Positions 39,305 through 49,725 are shown, counted from the first letter of the stretch. The stretch is 64,000 nt of DNA from an uncultured beta proteobacterium (GCA_903938815.1 CAJAES010000060.1:1-64000), one strand, 5' to 3'. Notes: generated by a model from the letters alone, not told the origin. Translations and numbers: made by a program.

Positions 39305-41065
39305 GTGCCCGGGACACTGCCCCCCGACGCGCTGCCGGAACCCGAGCACGGTTTCGAGGATTCGCGCCGCCTGACCGGCGCCAACCGCTGGTTCGACGGC
39401 CCGGCCGTGACGCTGACGCCGCTGGGCGACGCAGCCGGCGATGCCGGAGCGCACGCGCGCTGGGCGGCGCGGGTTGCCCGCGTGGCAGCGTTGCTGGGCT
39501 GGCCCGGGCCGCGGCCGATGGCGCACCGGCACGCCGGCGGCGTGCTGCTCACTTTCGCGGCGCCCGCCGAGTGCCTGATGACGGCGACCGAGCTGAACGA
39601 GTGGGCCTGGGAACGCAGCGCGGCCGAAGCCGACACGGCGCACGAACGGGCCTTCGACATCGCGCACGATTTCGACGAAGCCGCCGCGACGGGGATGTTC
39701 CGCGCGCGGGCTGCCGCCGAAGAGCGGCCCGGCTTGCAGGCCCTGATGGCCGCCGCCAGAGGGCGCGGCCTGCTGGCGCTGGCCGACGACGACGCGCTGT
39801 CGCTCGGCGCCGGCCATGCCGGCATGACCTGGCCGCTGGACGCCCTGCCCGCCCCGGCCGACGTGCCCTGGAGCCGCCTCGGCGATATCCCCACGGTGCT
39901 CGTCACGGGCTCGAACGGCAAGACCACCACGGTGCGCCTGCTGGCCGCCATCGGCGCCGAAGCCGGGTTGGCGACGGGCTTCTCGTGCACCGAGGGACTC
40001 TTCGTGGCCGGGCAGGCCGTGGACACCGGCGACTGGTCGGGCCCGGCGGGCGCGCGCGCCGTGCTGCGCCACCCGGGCGTGCAGGCGGCCGTGCTGGAGA
40101 CTGCGCGCGGCGGCCTGCTGCGCCGCGGCCTGGCCGTGGCGCGGGCGGACGTGGCCGTGGTCACCAACATCAGCCCCGACCACCTGGGCGAATACGGCAT
40201 CGACAGTGACGCCGATCTGGCCGAGGCCAAGCTGGTCGTCGCGCACGCGGTGGCCCACGGCGGCTGGCTGGTGCTCAACTCCGACGATGCCGTCCTGATG
40301 GCCGCTGCCGACCGCCTGCCGCACGCCCGCAGCGCGCGCCGGGCGCTGTTCGCGCAGGCATTCGACGACCCGGCGCCGAGCGCGTGCCGCGCCGCGGGCG
40401 GCAGCACCTGCGGCGTGCGGCAGGGCCATCTCTGGCTGTGGCACGCCGGCGCGCAGCACGACCTGGGCGCCGTGGCCGACCTGCCCGTCACGTTGGGCGG
40501 CGCGGCACGCCACAACATCGAGAACGCCGCCGCCGCGGCGCTGGCAGCCGGCGTGCTGGGCTGGCCCGCAACGGCCATCCGCACCGTGCTGCAGAGGTTC
40601 GGCGCCTCGCCGCAGGACAACCCGGGACGGCTCGAACGCTGGGCGCACCGTGGCGCCACGGTGCTGGTGGACTACGCGCACAACCCCGAGGGCCTGGCGC
40701 AACTGCTGCAAGTGGCGCGCGCGCTCGGCGGCCGGCGCCTGGGCCTGCTGCTGGGGCAGGCGGGCAACCGCGACGACTCCGCCATCGTCGAGCTCGCCCG
40801 CACCGCCGCCGGCTTCTCGCCCGACCGCGTGGTGATCAAGGAACTGCCGGCCATGCTGCGCGGCCGAGAACCAGGCAGCGTGCCCGCCCTGCTGGAGCGC
40901 AGCCTGCGCGAGGCCCGGCTCGACGCGGCGCGATGCAGCCTCGTGCCCGACGAGGAGGCGGCAGCGCTGGATCTGCTGGCCTGGGCGCAGCCGGGCGACG
41001 TGATCGTGCTGCCGGTGCACACCGCTGCGGTGCGGGCGCGGTTGGCGGGGCATCTGGCGCGTTGA
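39305..41065 (+). CDS. Second cyanophycin-synthetase-like Mur ligase lacking ATP-grasp
   Basis: A 586-residue protein from a GTG 8 nt after the cphA stop; a CTG just upstream is an alternative. The N-terminal 180 residues resemble the cyanophycin synthetase N-domain (NRWFDGPAVTLTPLG, ATELNEWAWERS). The ATP-grasp domain is missing; a Mur-ligase module follows directly, with P-loop TGSNGKTTTVR (201-211), ETARGGLLRRG, NISPDHLGEYG and VDYAHNPEG. It would therefore be able to activate only one of the two ligations. It may assist CphA or use another primer or dipeptide. Confidence 0.83.
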   Translation: MPGTLPPDALPEPEHGFEDSRRLTGANRWFDGPAVTLTPLGDAAGDAGAHARWAARVARVAALLGWPGPRPMAHRHAGGVLLTFAAPAECLMTATELNEWAWERSAAEADTAHERAFDIAHDFDEAAATGMFRARAAAEERPGLQALMAAARGRGLLALADDDALSLGAGHAGMTWPLDALPAPADVPWSRLGDIPTVLVTGSNGKTTTVRLLAAIGAEAGLATGFSCTEGLFVAGQAVDTGDWSGPAGARAVLRHPGVQAAVLETARGGLLRRGLAVARADVAVVTNISPDHLGEYGIDSDADLAEAKLVVAHAVAHGGWLVLNSDDAVLMAAADRLPHARSARRALFAQAFDDPAPSACRAAGGSTCGVRQGHLWLWHAGAQHDLGAVADLPVTLGGAARHNIENAAAAALAAGVLGWPATAIRTVLQRFGASPQDNPGRLERWAHRGATVLVDYAHNPEGLAQLLQVARALGGRRLGLLLGQAGNRDDSAIVELARTAAGFSPDRVVIKELPAMLRGREPGSVPALLERSLREARLDAARCSLVPDEEAAALDLLAWAQPGDVIVLPVHTAAVRARLAGHLAR

Positions 41066-41229
41066 CCACGGCGGCTCCGGACCGAGCCCGCAGCCTCCGG
41101 GACAGTCACTGCGCCCGGGACCGCGACATCTGAAGCGTCACGGCCAGCGCCCCGAAGCTGTGAGCGCAGGCGCCACGCCACGACCACGCGAAGCCGTTGA
41201 TCCGGGAACTACCGACGGTGAGGAGCCGA

Positions 41230-44031
41230 TCAGACGCCGCCTCCCGAATCCACAGGCGGTACGAACGGGATGACATTTACCGGAGTCGTACGGAAATCCA
41301 GAGTGCCGTCTCCCAGCATGCCGTTGAAGTTCGCGCCCCAGCACTTGAAACTGCCCCCCACGGCGATGGCGCAGCTGGCGTGGACGCCCGCACTTACCTG
41401 CGTCACGCCACTGGCCAGACCGATCACCCCCACCGGCACGGGACTGTTGGCGAGTGTGCCGTTCCCGAGGGCGCCGTTGCCGTTGAAGCCCCAGCACATC
41501 ACACCGCCGGCCGTGGTGAGCGCGCAGGCATGCTGGCCGCCGGCGCTGACCGCGGAGACACCACTGCCCAGGCCCGAAACATCGACAGGCGTGGCGCTGA
41601 TCAGCCCGCCATTGCCAACGGTTTGCTGTCCGTTGCCCAGCTGGCCGCTTGTGTTCTCACCCCAGCACTTGACTCCGCCCGCCCGGGTCAGGGCGCACGT
41701 GTTGCTTCCTCCCGCGCTCACGGCGACCACTTCGCCGGCCAGGCCGGTCACAGTCACCGGCGCCAGCCGGTTGATGGTGGTGCCATCACCCAGTTGACCC
41801 CGGTCGTTGAGGCCCCAACACTTGACTGCGCCATCGGCCAGCAACGCACAGGTGTTTGCGCCACCCGCACTCACCGCCAGCACCCCACGGTCCAGGCCAA
41901 CGACACCGGCCGGCGTTGTACGCTGCGTGGTGGTGCCATCGCCCAGCTGGCCAAATTCGTTATGCCCCCAGCACTGGACTGCGCCCTCGGCTGTCAGGAC
42001 GCATGCATGTTGCGAGCCTGTACTGACGGCCGCCATGCGACCGGTCAACCCAGGAACATCCACGGGGGCCCTGCTGATCGTGGCCGGCACGAGATTGCCA
42101 TCCCCGTCGAGCTTGTTCCCCCAGCACTTGACGGCTCCCGCACCGGTGAGTGCGCAGGAGTGCTCACTGCCGGAACTGATGGAAACGACGTCCGTAGCCA
42201 GGCCGACGACATCGGCCGACCCATTGGCGAGGTTGGTCAGGCTGCCCATGCCGAGCTGCCCTGCGTTGTTCCCGCCCCAGCACTTGGCGCCCCCTCCCGG
42301 GGTCAGCGCGCAGACATGGGTCACGCCCACGCTGATGCGGGTGCCCGCCGCACTGACGGAGGCCAGATTCACCTGGATCTCGAACAACGTCCGGTCTTCA
42401 TTCAGCGTCGGCCCCAGGGCGCCGAGGCACTGGCCTCCTTCACGATTGATCTTCACCGTGAAGGACCTCGTGTTGTCGACGTCCAGCCCGGCGCTGGCGA
42501 GCATGCGGCTCACCACCAGGTCCAGCGGCGCGGTCGACAGCGGATAGACGTTGCCGGTGACGCTACGGCGGGCCACCTCGCGGGTGCCGATGCGCGCCAC
42601 CAGGTCCGCCGGCGAGACGCTGCCGTCGGCGCAGCGCAGCGCCGCCACATCCCCCGCCACGGTCAGGCTGCCGTCACGGGGCAGTTCGATGGACTTGGTG
42701 CGCGGGTAGTTACCCAGGCCCACCAGCGGGCTCAGCGTAGTGGCGCGGTCCGTCAGCTCGTCCGGAATGCCGGTCGCGTCGGCGAACACGCGGAGATCGA
42801 GCGTCGGGTTGGTGCAGTACATCAGGTCGGCCTCGACATCGCCCAGGCCGAAGCGCCCGACGCCCAGGAACCTGTCGGTGTCCGTGACCATGGTGCCCAG
42901 GAAGTGCAACTGGCTGACCACCAGCGGCGAGCCGCTGCTGCGGCACTCGTCGAAGGCCCCGCGGCGCATGCCGTCGAACAGGTTCGGAATGATCTCGTTG
43001 TCCAGGCGGTCGCACACCGCGTCCAGCCCGAGCAGACCGCACCTGGCATTCAAGTCCAGCAGCACCTGGAAGTCACGCGCCGTCGCCTCCTCGGCGAAGC
43101 CCCCGCGCAGCTGCTGGCTCTGCAGCACCCGCAGGAACTGATCGAACTTGTCCGCGATCAGCGGCCCGACCCGCGCGGAATCCGCCGACGGGCAGGTGGC
43201 GCCCGTTTCCTGCACGAAGGCCTCGGCCGCGAACAGCGGTAGCGTGAGCTCCTGGAACGTGAGGAAGCTGTCGGCCAGCACGGTCTCCGCCTTGGACTGC
43301 GCCGTGCCCATGGCATCGCAGCTGCTGTCCTTCAGCGCCTGCACCTCGGCTTCCAGGCACAGCTGCTTGACGGCCACGAGCTCGTCGTAGAACCGGATCG
43401 TGAGTTCCTGGTCGCGGCCCGAGGCCACGACCTTCAGCCGGGCCGCCATCTTCGCGATGTCGGCCGCGCAATCCAGCGGCTTGACGACGACGGTGCCGCC
43501 GTCGCCCGGCGCGTCCGCCAGCGTCTTCGCGAACAGGGCCTTGACGCGCCCCACCGGCGTGGATGCAAGCGCGGACACGACACTGCCCGAGGCGCTCAGG
43601 CCGAGCGAAGACACCTGAGCCGTCAGCACATCGCCCACCAGGGTGCTGGGCACGAGCCGCAGTTCGCCGCCCACGTCCCAGAAGAAGCTGGTCTTTGCGG
43701 GCAGGCCGGCGCGGCTGAAGCGAAGTTCGCTCGCCACGCCCAGGGCACGCCCGGCCGGGCTGAGCTGAAAGCGGGCGATCTCACCGGTGCCGGCAGTCAG
43801 CGCCACCACGCCCACCGTCACTGGCCCGGTCACCGCGTTCGGCGCCACCGTGAGCGCCAGGCCCTGCAGGGCCAGGGCCCCGCCGCTGGCGCCGACCTCT
43901 GCCGTCACGCTGGCGATGGGTTCATCGCCGCCCGAAGAGCCCCCACCGCAGCCGCCCAGCAGGAGGGCAAGGCCCAGCGCCCAGCCCGTGAAGCTGCTGC
44001 GAAAGTGTTGAAGGCGGCGGTAGGGCTGCAT
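41230..44031 (-). CDS. RCC1-repeat lipoprotein
   Basis: A 933-residue protein. Lipobox LLLGGC at about 23-28 followed by a Gly/Ser linker. Residues 30-560 are a large uncharacterised region with many Cys. The C-terminal 370 residues hold seven RCC1-like beta-propeller units, each of the form CAL-x-x-x-G-x-KCWG-x-N-x-x-GQLG-x-G, as in alpha-tubulin-suppressor-like bacterial proteins. Each unit has a Cys pair about 9 residues apart, which suggests disulfide-stabilised blades outside the cytoplasm. Surface adhesion or protein binding is plausible; no enzyme motif is seen. Confidence 0.85.
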   Translation of the reverse strand: MQPYRRLQHFRSSFTGWALGLALLLGGCGGGSSGGDEPIASVTAEVGASGGALALQGLALTVAPNAVTGPVTVGVVALTAGTGEIARFQLSPAGRALGVASELRFSRAGLPAKTSFFWDVGGELRLVPSTLVGDVLTAQVSSLGLSASGSVVSALASTPVGRVKALFAKTLADAPGDGGTVVVKPLDCAADIAKMAARLKVVASGRDQELTIRFYDELVAVKQLCLEAEVQALKDSSCDAMGTAQSKAETVLADSFLTFQELTLPLFAAEAFVQETGATCPSADSARVGPLIADKFDQFLRVLQSQQLRGGFAEEATARDFQVLLDLNARCGLLGLDAVCDRLDNEIIPNLFDGMRRGAFDECRSSGSPLVVSQLHFLGTMVTDTDRFLGVGRFGLGDVEADLMYCTNPTLDLRVFADATGIPDELTDRATTLSPLVGLGNYPRTKSIELPRDGSLTVAGDVAALRCADGSVSPADLVARIGTREVARRSVTGNVYPLSTAPLDLVVSRMLASAGLDVDNTRSFTVKINREGGQCLGALGPTLNEDRTLFEIQVNLASVSAAGTRISVGVTHVCALTPGGGAKCWGGNNAGQLGMGSLTNLANGSADVVGLATDVVSISSGSEHSCALTGAGAVKCWGNKLDGDGNLVPATISRAPVDVPGLTGRMAAVSTGSQHACVLTAEGAVQCWGHNEFGQLGDGTTTQRTTPAGVVGLDRGVLAVSAGGANTCALLADGAVKCWGLNDRGQLGDGTTINRLAPVTVTGLAGEVVAVSAGGSNTCALTRAGGVKCWGENTSGQLGNGQQTVGNGGLISATPVDVSGLGSGVSAVSAGGQHACALTTAGGVMCWGFNGNGALGNGTLANSPVPVGVIGLASGVTQVSAGVHASCAIAVGGSFKCWGANFNGMLGDGTLDFRTTPVNVIPFVPPVDSGGGV

Positions 44032-44080
44032 CGTCGTGGCCTGTGGTCGGAATGAGATCTGCGGCCACTCTGACAGGCAG

Positions 44081-44124
44081 GCGTCTCAGCAGCGTCTCAG
44101 CAGCGTCTCAGCGGCATCTCAGCC
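44081..44124. repeat. Four tandem copies of an 11-bp unit upstream of the RCC1 gene
   Basis: Units GCGTCTCAGCA, GCGTCTCAGCA, GCGTCTCAGCG and GCATCTCAGCC follow without gaps, starting 50 bp before the RCC1-lipoprotein ATG. The 11-bp period is close to one helical turn. They may be phased protein-binding sites or a slippage-generated repeat. Confidence 0.75.
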
Positions 44125-44164
44125 AGCCAAGCGCGAGGCAGGGCCGGCCACGCCGGCCCTGGAA

Positions 44165-45469
44165 CTACCGGCTTGAAAGACGCATCAGCAGCCCATCGAT
44201 CGGCTTCTGCTGCTCATGCCGCAGCACCTCGCGCCGCACGGTGTGCACCTCGAAGCCGTGGGCATCCGCCAGCGCACGGAGGGCGGCTTCGCCGTGCCGG
44301 TAGCGCAGCTGCGCGCCCAGTTGCACGGCGGCTTCGTCGTCTGCCGCCTCGACGCTGAAGACGAACTGCCCGCCCGGCGCCAGCACGCGCCGTACGCCGT
44401 CGAAGACGGGCGCCAGATCACCGATGTAGATGAAGACATCGGCCGCCAGCACGAGATCGAAACCGGGTTCGGCCCCTTGCAGCCAGGCCACCAGTTCCGC
44501 CTCGTGCAGTTCGGCATACAGGCCGCGAGCGCGGGCCTGTTCCAGCATGCGGGGCGACAGGTCCACGCCCACGAGGCGCCCCACCCTGCCCTGCAACGGC
44601 GGGGTGCACAGGCCGGTGCCGCAGCCGAGGTCGAGTGCGCTGGCAAAGTGCCTCCCGGGCGGCAACAGCGCCGCCAGGGCTTCGGGCACGCCGTAGCCCA
44701 GGCCTTCGACGAGGTGGCGGTCGAAGCCCTCGGCGTAGCCGTCGAACAAGGCCTGCACGTAGCGGGCGGGCGCCTGGCCCCATGCGGTGGGGGCCGAGGC
44801 GGCTGCAGCGGTGTCGCCAGCGGTGGCGCCAGCGGTGTCGCCAGCGAAATCGGCACCATCGCAGCCCACGGCGGCAGCACACTCGACGGCATGGCCGGTC
44901 ACCGAAGCCAGGAACCAGCCGTTCAGCGCGGTGTCGCCGCCATGCCGCAACGCCTGCCGGAAGCAGTGCGCCGCGTCAGCCAGACGGCCGGCTTCGCGCA
45001 GCACGCTGCCGCGCTGCGTCCAGGCGCCGGCGTGCGCGGCGTCGAGCGCGAGTGCGGCGTCGAAGGCGGCCAGGGCTTCGTCCGCCCGGCCCAGGCGGCC
45101 GAGCAGCAGGCCGCGGCGGTGGTGCAGTTCGGCGTCCTGCGGACGCTGCCGCTGAGGCTGCTCGACGAGTGGCAGCGCTTGCGCCGGCCGGTCGAGCGCC
45201 GTGAGCGCCCGGGCCAGCAGGGCCAGGGCTTCGGGGTTGGCGGGGTCGGCCGCCAGCACGGGCGCCAGATCGGCGGGCACCGGCGCGGGGTTGCCGAGCG
45301 CGAGCCGCACGGTGGCCAGGTTGATCAGCACGGAGGGCCGCCCGGGCATCAGCGCCTGCGCGCGGGCATAGCAGGCCTCGGCCTCGGGCAGGCGCCCGGC
45401 CTCGTGGTGCTGCACGCCGGCCACGAAGGCAGCGCGGGCGCGCTCGAAGGTGTCGTCGTTGCCGCTCAT
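44165..45469 (-). CDS. TPR-repeat SAM-dependent methyltransferase
   Basis: A 434-residue protein. Residues 5-175 hold about four TPR units (GVQHHEAGRLPEAEACYARA, RGLLLGRLGRADEALAAFDA and similar). After a repetitive Ala/Thr/Gly/Asp linker, residues 235-434 are a class I methyltransferase with the SAM motif ALDLGCGTGLCTPPL and FDLVLAADVFIYIGD. It starts 134 bp after the RCC1 gene region on the same strand upstream of none of its partners; the target is unknown. Related proteins methylate small molecules or proteins recruited by TPRs. Confidence 0.85.
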   Translation of the reverse strand: MSGNDDTFERARAAFVAGVQHHEAGRLPEAEACYARAQALMPGRPSVLINLATVRLALGNPAPVPADLAPVLAADPANPEALALLARALTALDRPAQALPLVEQPQRQRPQDAELHHRRGLLLGRLGRADEALAAFDAALALDAAHAGAWTQRGSVLREAGRLADAAHCFRQALRHGGDTALNGWFLASVTGHAVECAAAVGCDGADFAGDTAGATAGDTAAAASAPTAWGQAPARYVQALFDGYAEGFDRHLVEGLGYGVPEALAALLPPGRHFASALDLGCGTGLCTPPLQGRVGRLVGVDLSPRMLEQARARGLYAELHEAELVAWLQGAEPGFDLVLAADVFIYIGDLAPVFDGVRRVLAPGGQFVFSVEAADDEAAVQLGAQLRYRHGEAALRALADAHGFEVHTVRREVLRHEQQKPIDGLLMRLSSR

Positions 45470-45600
45470 GGGCGGGATGATGCCCTGCCCGGCGATCGGC
45501 CAGGCGCCCGGGCTGCGCCCGAGGCGCTGCGGACGCTGCAGGCTGCAGGCGTCGGGCGCCGTGTCCTCCGGCCCGCCCGTAGCCAGGCAGCGTCAGCCGC

Positions 45601-46674
45601 TCAAGCCGCCCGGCGCAGGGCCGGGGCGCCTTCCAGCATCCCGCCCAGCACGCCGCCGAACAGGTCCTTCGGGTCGTCGAGCGAGGGCACGAGGTCGATG
45701 CTGCGGCGCAGGTCCGGGTGTTCGGCCAGCAGGCTGTGCAGCATGCGCAGGGCCGAGAAGTCCTCGAGCGCGAAACCCACAGAGTCGAAGATCGTGACTT
45801 CGCCCGCCGAGGCGCGGCCCGACGCGCCGCCGCAAACGATGTCCGCGAACTCGGTCACCGCGAAATCCTGCGGCAGGTGCTGGATCTCGCCTTCGATGCG
45901 CGACTGCGGCGCGAATTCCACCACCACGCGCGCGTCGTCGCGTGTCAGGATGCTGGTGTGCAGTTCGGTCTTGCCGGGGCAGTCGCCGCCCACCGCGTTC
46001 AGGTGCATGCCGGGCTCGATCATCCCGGGCGTCAGGATCACGGCGAGCCGCTTGTCGGCAGTGACGGTGGTGACGATGTCGGCACCTCGCACGGCGTCGG
46101 CGGTCGAGGCCGCGCGGGTCACGCGCAGGCCGTCGAGCTCGGGCATCTTGCGCAGGTTGCGTTCGAGCTTGGCGCTGGCCGCGGGGTCGGTGTCGAACAG
46201 GCGCAGGTCGCGGATGCCGAGCAGTCGGTGGAAGGCCACAGCCTGGAACTCGCTCTGCGCGCCGTTGCCGATGAGCGCCATGCTGCGGCAGCCCGGGCGC
46301 GCCATCCAGCGCGCGGCCAGGGCCGACATCGCGGCGGTGCGCAGCGCGGTGGTCAGCGTCAGCTCCGACAGCAGCAGCGGGTAGCCGGTGTCGACGTCGG
46401 CCAGCACGCCGAAGGCGGTGACGGTCAGCAGGCCGGCGGCGGTGTTCTTCGGGTGGCCGTTGACGTACTTGAAGGCATATTGCCGACCGTCGCTGGCGGG
46501 CATCAGCTCGATCACGCCTTCGGGCGAATGGCTGGCCACACGGGCCGACTTTTCGAACTCGCCCCAGCGACGGTAGTCGGCCTCGATCTCGTCGGCCAGG
46601 CGCGCGATGAAGGCGCCGACGCCGGTGCGCTGCACGATGCGCTGGATGTCGGCGATGCCGATGTAGGGGATCAT
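45601..46674 (-). CDS. Ornithine cyclodeaminase
   Basis: A 357-residue member of the ornithine cyclodeaminase/mu-crystallin family, which converts L-ornithine to L-proline and ammonia with bound NAD. SRVASHSPEGVIELMPASDG, FKYVNGHPKN (substrate Lys), ALIGNGAQSEFQ (NAD motif) and NAVGGDCPGKTEL (catalytic Asp) match true cyclodeaminases. Length is normal. It lies 120 bp after the ABC transporter genes on the same strand, so uptake and catabolism of a basic amino acid are probably linked. Confidence 0.9.
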   Translation of the reverse strand: MIPYIGIADIQRIVQRTGVGAFIARLADEIEADYRRWGEFEKSARVASHSPEGVIELMPASDGRQYAFKYVNGHPKNTAAGLLTVTAFGVLADVDTGYPLLLSELTLTTALRTAAMSALAARWMARPGCRSMALIGNGAQSEFQAVAFHRLLGIRDLRLFDTDPAASAKLERNLRKMPELDGLRVTRAASTADAVRGADIVTTVTADKRLAVILTPGMIEPGMHLNAVGGDCPGKTELHTSILTRDDARVVVEFAPQSRIEGEIQHLPQDFAVTEFADIVCGGASGRASAGEVTIFDSVGFALEDFSALRMLHSLLAEHPDLRRSIDLVPSLDDPKDLFGGVLGGMLEGAPALRRAA

Positions 46675-46703
46675 GGAGAGACTCCGTTTCAGGGAGCCTT
46701 CAT

Positions 46704-46732
46704 TCTTCCGGCCGGCGTGCTCAGCCGGAAGA
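46704..46732 (-). terminator. Hairpin after the ABC transporter genes
   Basis: TCTTCCGGC-N11-GCCGGAAGA is a perfect 9-bp inverted repeat between the ATPase gene and the ornithine cyclodeaminase gene. No T-run follows. It could partially terminate the transporter transcript or stabilise its 3' end. Confidence 0.45.
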
Positions 46733-46794
46733 CGGCAGAGTGAGCGGTTCGTCAAGGGAGGCGAGCATCCCGGCAGTGCTGGCTGGCGAAGTGC

Positions 46795-47530
<736 letters not shown>

Positions 47531-47541
<11 letters not shown>

Positions 47542-48181
47542 GGCGAAGCTTTCTCTCGAGGCGCTTGCTCCAGGCCGAGATCGGCCAGCACAACGCAAAG
47601 TACATCAGTGCCACGCAGGCGTAGACGGTGAAGGGCGCGAAGGTGGCGTTGGTGATCATGGTGCCGGCCTTGGTGAGCTCGATGAAGCCGATGACCGAGG
47701 CCAGCGCCGTGCCCTTGATCACCTGCACCAGGAAACCGACCGTCGGCGCCACGGCGATGCGCAGCGCCTGCGGGCCGACGACATGACGCAGCTTCTCGCC
47801 GAAGCTCAGCGCCAGGCTGTCCGCGGCCTCCCACTGACCCTTCGGGATGGCCGCGACGCAGCCGCGCCATATCTCGGCCAGGAACGCGCTGGCGTACAGC
47901 GTGAGCGCCAGGCCCGCCGCCACCCACGCGGAGACATCCAGCCCCAGCAGCGCGAGGCCGAAGTAGGCCAGGAAGAGCTGCATCAGCAGCGGCGTGCCCT
48001 GGAAGAGCTGCACATAGCCCGCCACCGCCAGACCGGTGGCACGGCCGCCGCGCAGCCGGGCCGTCAGCAGCGCGAGCCCGACGAGGCCGCCGCCCACGAA
48101 AGCGATCAGCGAAAGCACCACCGTCCAGCGCGCGGCGAGCAGCAGGTTGCGCACGATGTCCCAGAGGGTGAACTCGATCAT
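47531..48181 (-). CDS. Polar amino-acid ABC transporter permease 1
   Basis: A 216-residue inner-membrane protein of the HisMQ class with about five helices and the ATPase-contact loop EIWRGCVAAIPKGQWEAADSLALS. YVQLFQGTPLLMQLF is the N-terminal family signature. It overlaps the ATPase gene and follows permease 2 by about 70 bp. Confidence 0.9.
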
Positions 48182-48251
48182 CTCGGCACCTTCGGGAGGG
48201 CCGCGAACGCGGTGGGCGCGGGGGCGGGGGTGGGGGCGACTGACATCATCC

Positions 48252-48929
48252 TCAGCGCCCCCCGCCCACGACGCGGCCGAACAGCCAGCGCGGCCCGATC
48301 CAGTTCAGCAGTTGCCGCAGGCCGATGGCCAGCGCCAGGTAGATCAGCGTCGCGACGATGGTGGCCTCGAAGGCGCGGAAGTTGCGGCTGTGGATCAGAT
48401 TGGCCTGGTAGCTGAGTTCGGCCGCCGCGATCTGACCGCAGACCGCCGAGCCCAGCATCACGATGACGATCTGGCTCACCATGGCGGGCCACACGCGGCC
48501 GAGCGATGGCGGCAGCACCACGCGCAGGAAGACCTGCGATTCGCTGAGCGCCAGACTGCGCGCAGCCTCGACCTGCCCTCGGGGCGTGCCTTCGATGCCG
48601 GCGCGCGCGATCTCGGCAGCGTATGCCCCGAGATTGATCACCATCGCGATGACGGACGCCAGCTCCGGCGACAGCCGCACCCCGAGGCTGGGCAGACCGA
48701 AGAACACGAAGAAGAGCTGGACGATGAAGGGCGTGTTGCGGATCAGCTCGACATACGCCGCGGCCACTGCGCCCAGGGCACTCGGGCCCCAGGCCCGAGC
48801 CCAGGCGCAGGCCACGCCCAGCATCAGCCCCAGAACCGCCGAGACCGCCGTGAGCCCCAGGGTGAAGGCCGCACCGCGAAGCAGCAGCGGCCATTCGGCC
48901 AGCACGGCGGCGAAGTCGAGCGTGATCAC
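48252..48929 (-). CDS. Polar amino-acid ABC transporter permease 2
   Basis: A 225-residue HisMQ-class permease. YVELIRNTPFIVQLFFVFFGLP is the family signature and EIARAGIEGTPRGQVEAARSLALS the ATPase-contact loop. A GTG at 48929, 7 bp after the receptor stop, is the chosen start; longer starts would overlap the receptor gene. It pairs with permease 1 as a heterodimer. Confidence 0.9.
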   Translation of the reverse strand: MITLDFAAVLAEWPLLLRGAAFTLGLTAVSAVLGLMLGVACAWARAWGPSALGAVAAAYVELIRNTPFIVQLFFVFFGLPSLGVRLSPELASVIAMVINLGAYAAEIARAGIEGTPRGQVEAARSLALSESQVFLRVVLPPSLGRVWPAMVSQIVIVMLGSAVCGQIAAAELSYQANLIHSRNFRAFEATIVATLIYLALAIGLRQLLNWIGPRWLFGRVVGGGR

Positions 48930-48936
48930 GCCAGCC

Positions 48937-49725
48937 TCACTCGGGCAGGGTACCGGCCGGGCGGCCGAGCCACTTGACGGCCATCTTGTCGATGTCACCG
49001 CTGGCCTTGGCCTCGGCGATGATCTGGTTCACGCGCAGGCGCAGCTTGTCCTCGCCCTTGGCCACGCCGATGAAGTTGGGCGAGTCCTTGAGCACGAACT
49101 TCAGCTCGGCGCCGAGTTGCGGGTTGCGCGTCATCATGATCGCGGCCACCGAGGCGCCCGTGGCCAGCACCTGGACCTGCCCCGACACGAAGGCCGAAAC
49201 CGTGGCGTTGTTGTCCTCGAAGCGCTTCAGGTCGGTGGTGGGCGGGGCGAGCTTGGTGAGCTCCAGGTCCTCGATGGCACCGCGCGTGACGCCCACGGTC
49301 TTGCCTGCGAGGTCCGCCGGGGCCTTGATGGCCACGCCCTTGGCGGCGAACAGCGCCTGGAAGAAGGGCGAATAGGCTGCGGTGAAGTCGATCACCTTCT
49401 CGCGCTCGGCGTTCTTGCCCAGCGTGGAGATGACGAGGTCAGCCTTCTTCGTCTGCAGGTACGGAATGCGGTTGGCACTGGTCACGGGCACCAGTTCGAG
49501 CTTGACGCCGAGCTTGGTGGCGATCAGGCGCGCCATGTCGACGTCCAGGCCCTGGGGCGCCATGTCGGTGCCGACCAGGCCGTAGGGCGGGAAGTCGGTG
49601 GGCACGGCGATGTTGATCTGCTTTTTCGCGAGCACGGCATCGAGCGCGCCCTGGGCATGGGCGGCGCCGGTGGCCAGCAGGGCGGCGCCGGCAAGCAGCG
49701 TGATGAGATGGCGACGGGGGTTCAT
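48937..49725 (-). CDS. Amino-acid ABC transporter periplasmic receptor
   Basis: A 262-residue SBP_bac_3 receptor with a signal peptide ending AHAQ. NIAVPTDFPPYG and GLDVDMARLIATKLG are the family's N-lobe blocks, with KKADLVISTLGKNAERE for the ligand region. A GGAG sits about 10 nt before the ATG. Its start overlaps the GntR stop as ATGA. The neighbouring ornithine cyclodeaminase suggests ornithine, arginine or lysine as ligand; sequence alone does not settle it. Confidence 0.91.
   Translation of the reverse strand: MNPRRHLITLLAGAALLATGAAHAQGALDAVLAKKQINIAVPTDFPPYGLVGTDMAPQGLDVDMARLIATKLGVKLELVPVTSANRIPYLQTKKADLVISTLGKNAEREKVIDFTAAYSPFFQALFAAKGVAIKAPADLAGKTVGVTRGAIEDLELTKLAPPTTDLKRFEDNNATVSAFVSGQVQVLATGASVAAIMMTRNPQLGAELKFVLKDSPNFIGVAKGEDKLRLRVNQIIAEAKASGDIDKMAVKWLGRPAGTLPE

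Noticed and set aside
37390..40659. 1089-codon open frame antisense to the cyanophycin genes
   Set aside because: No recognisable motifs, and the plus strand carries clear ATP-grasp and Mur-ligase signatures.
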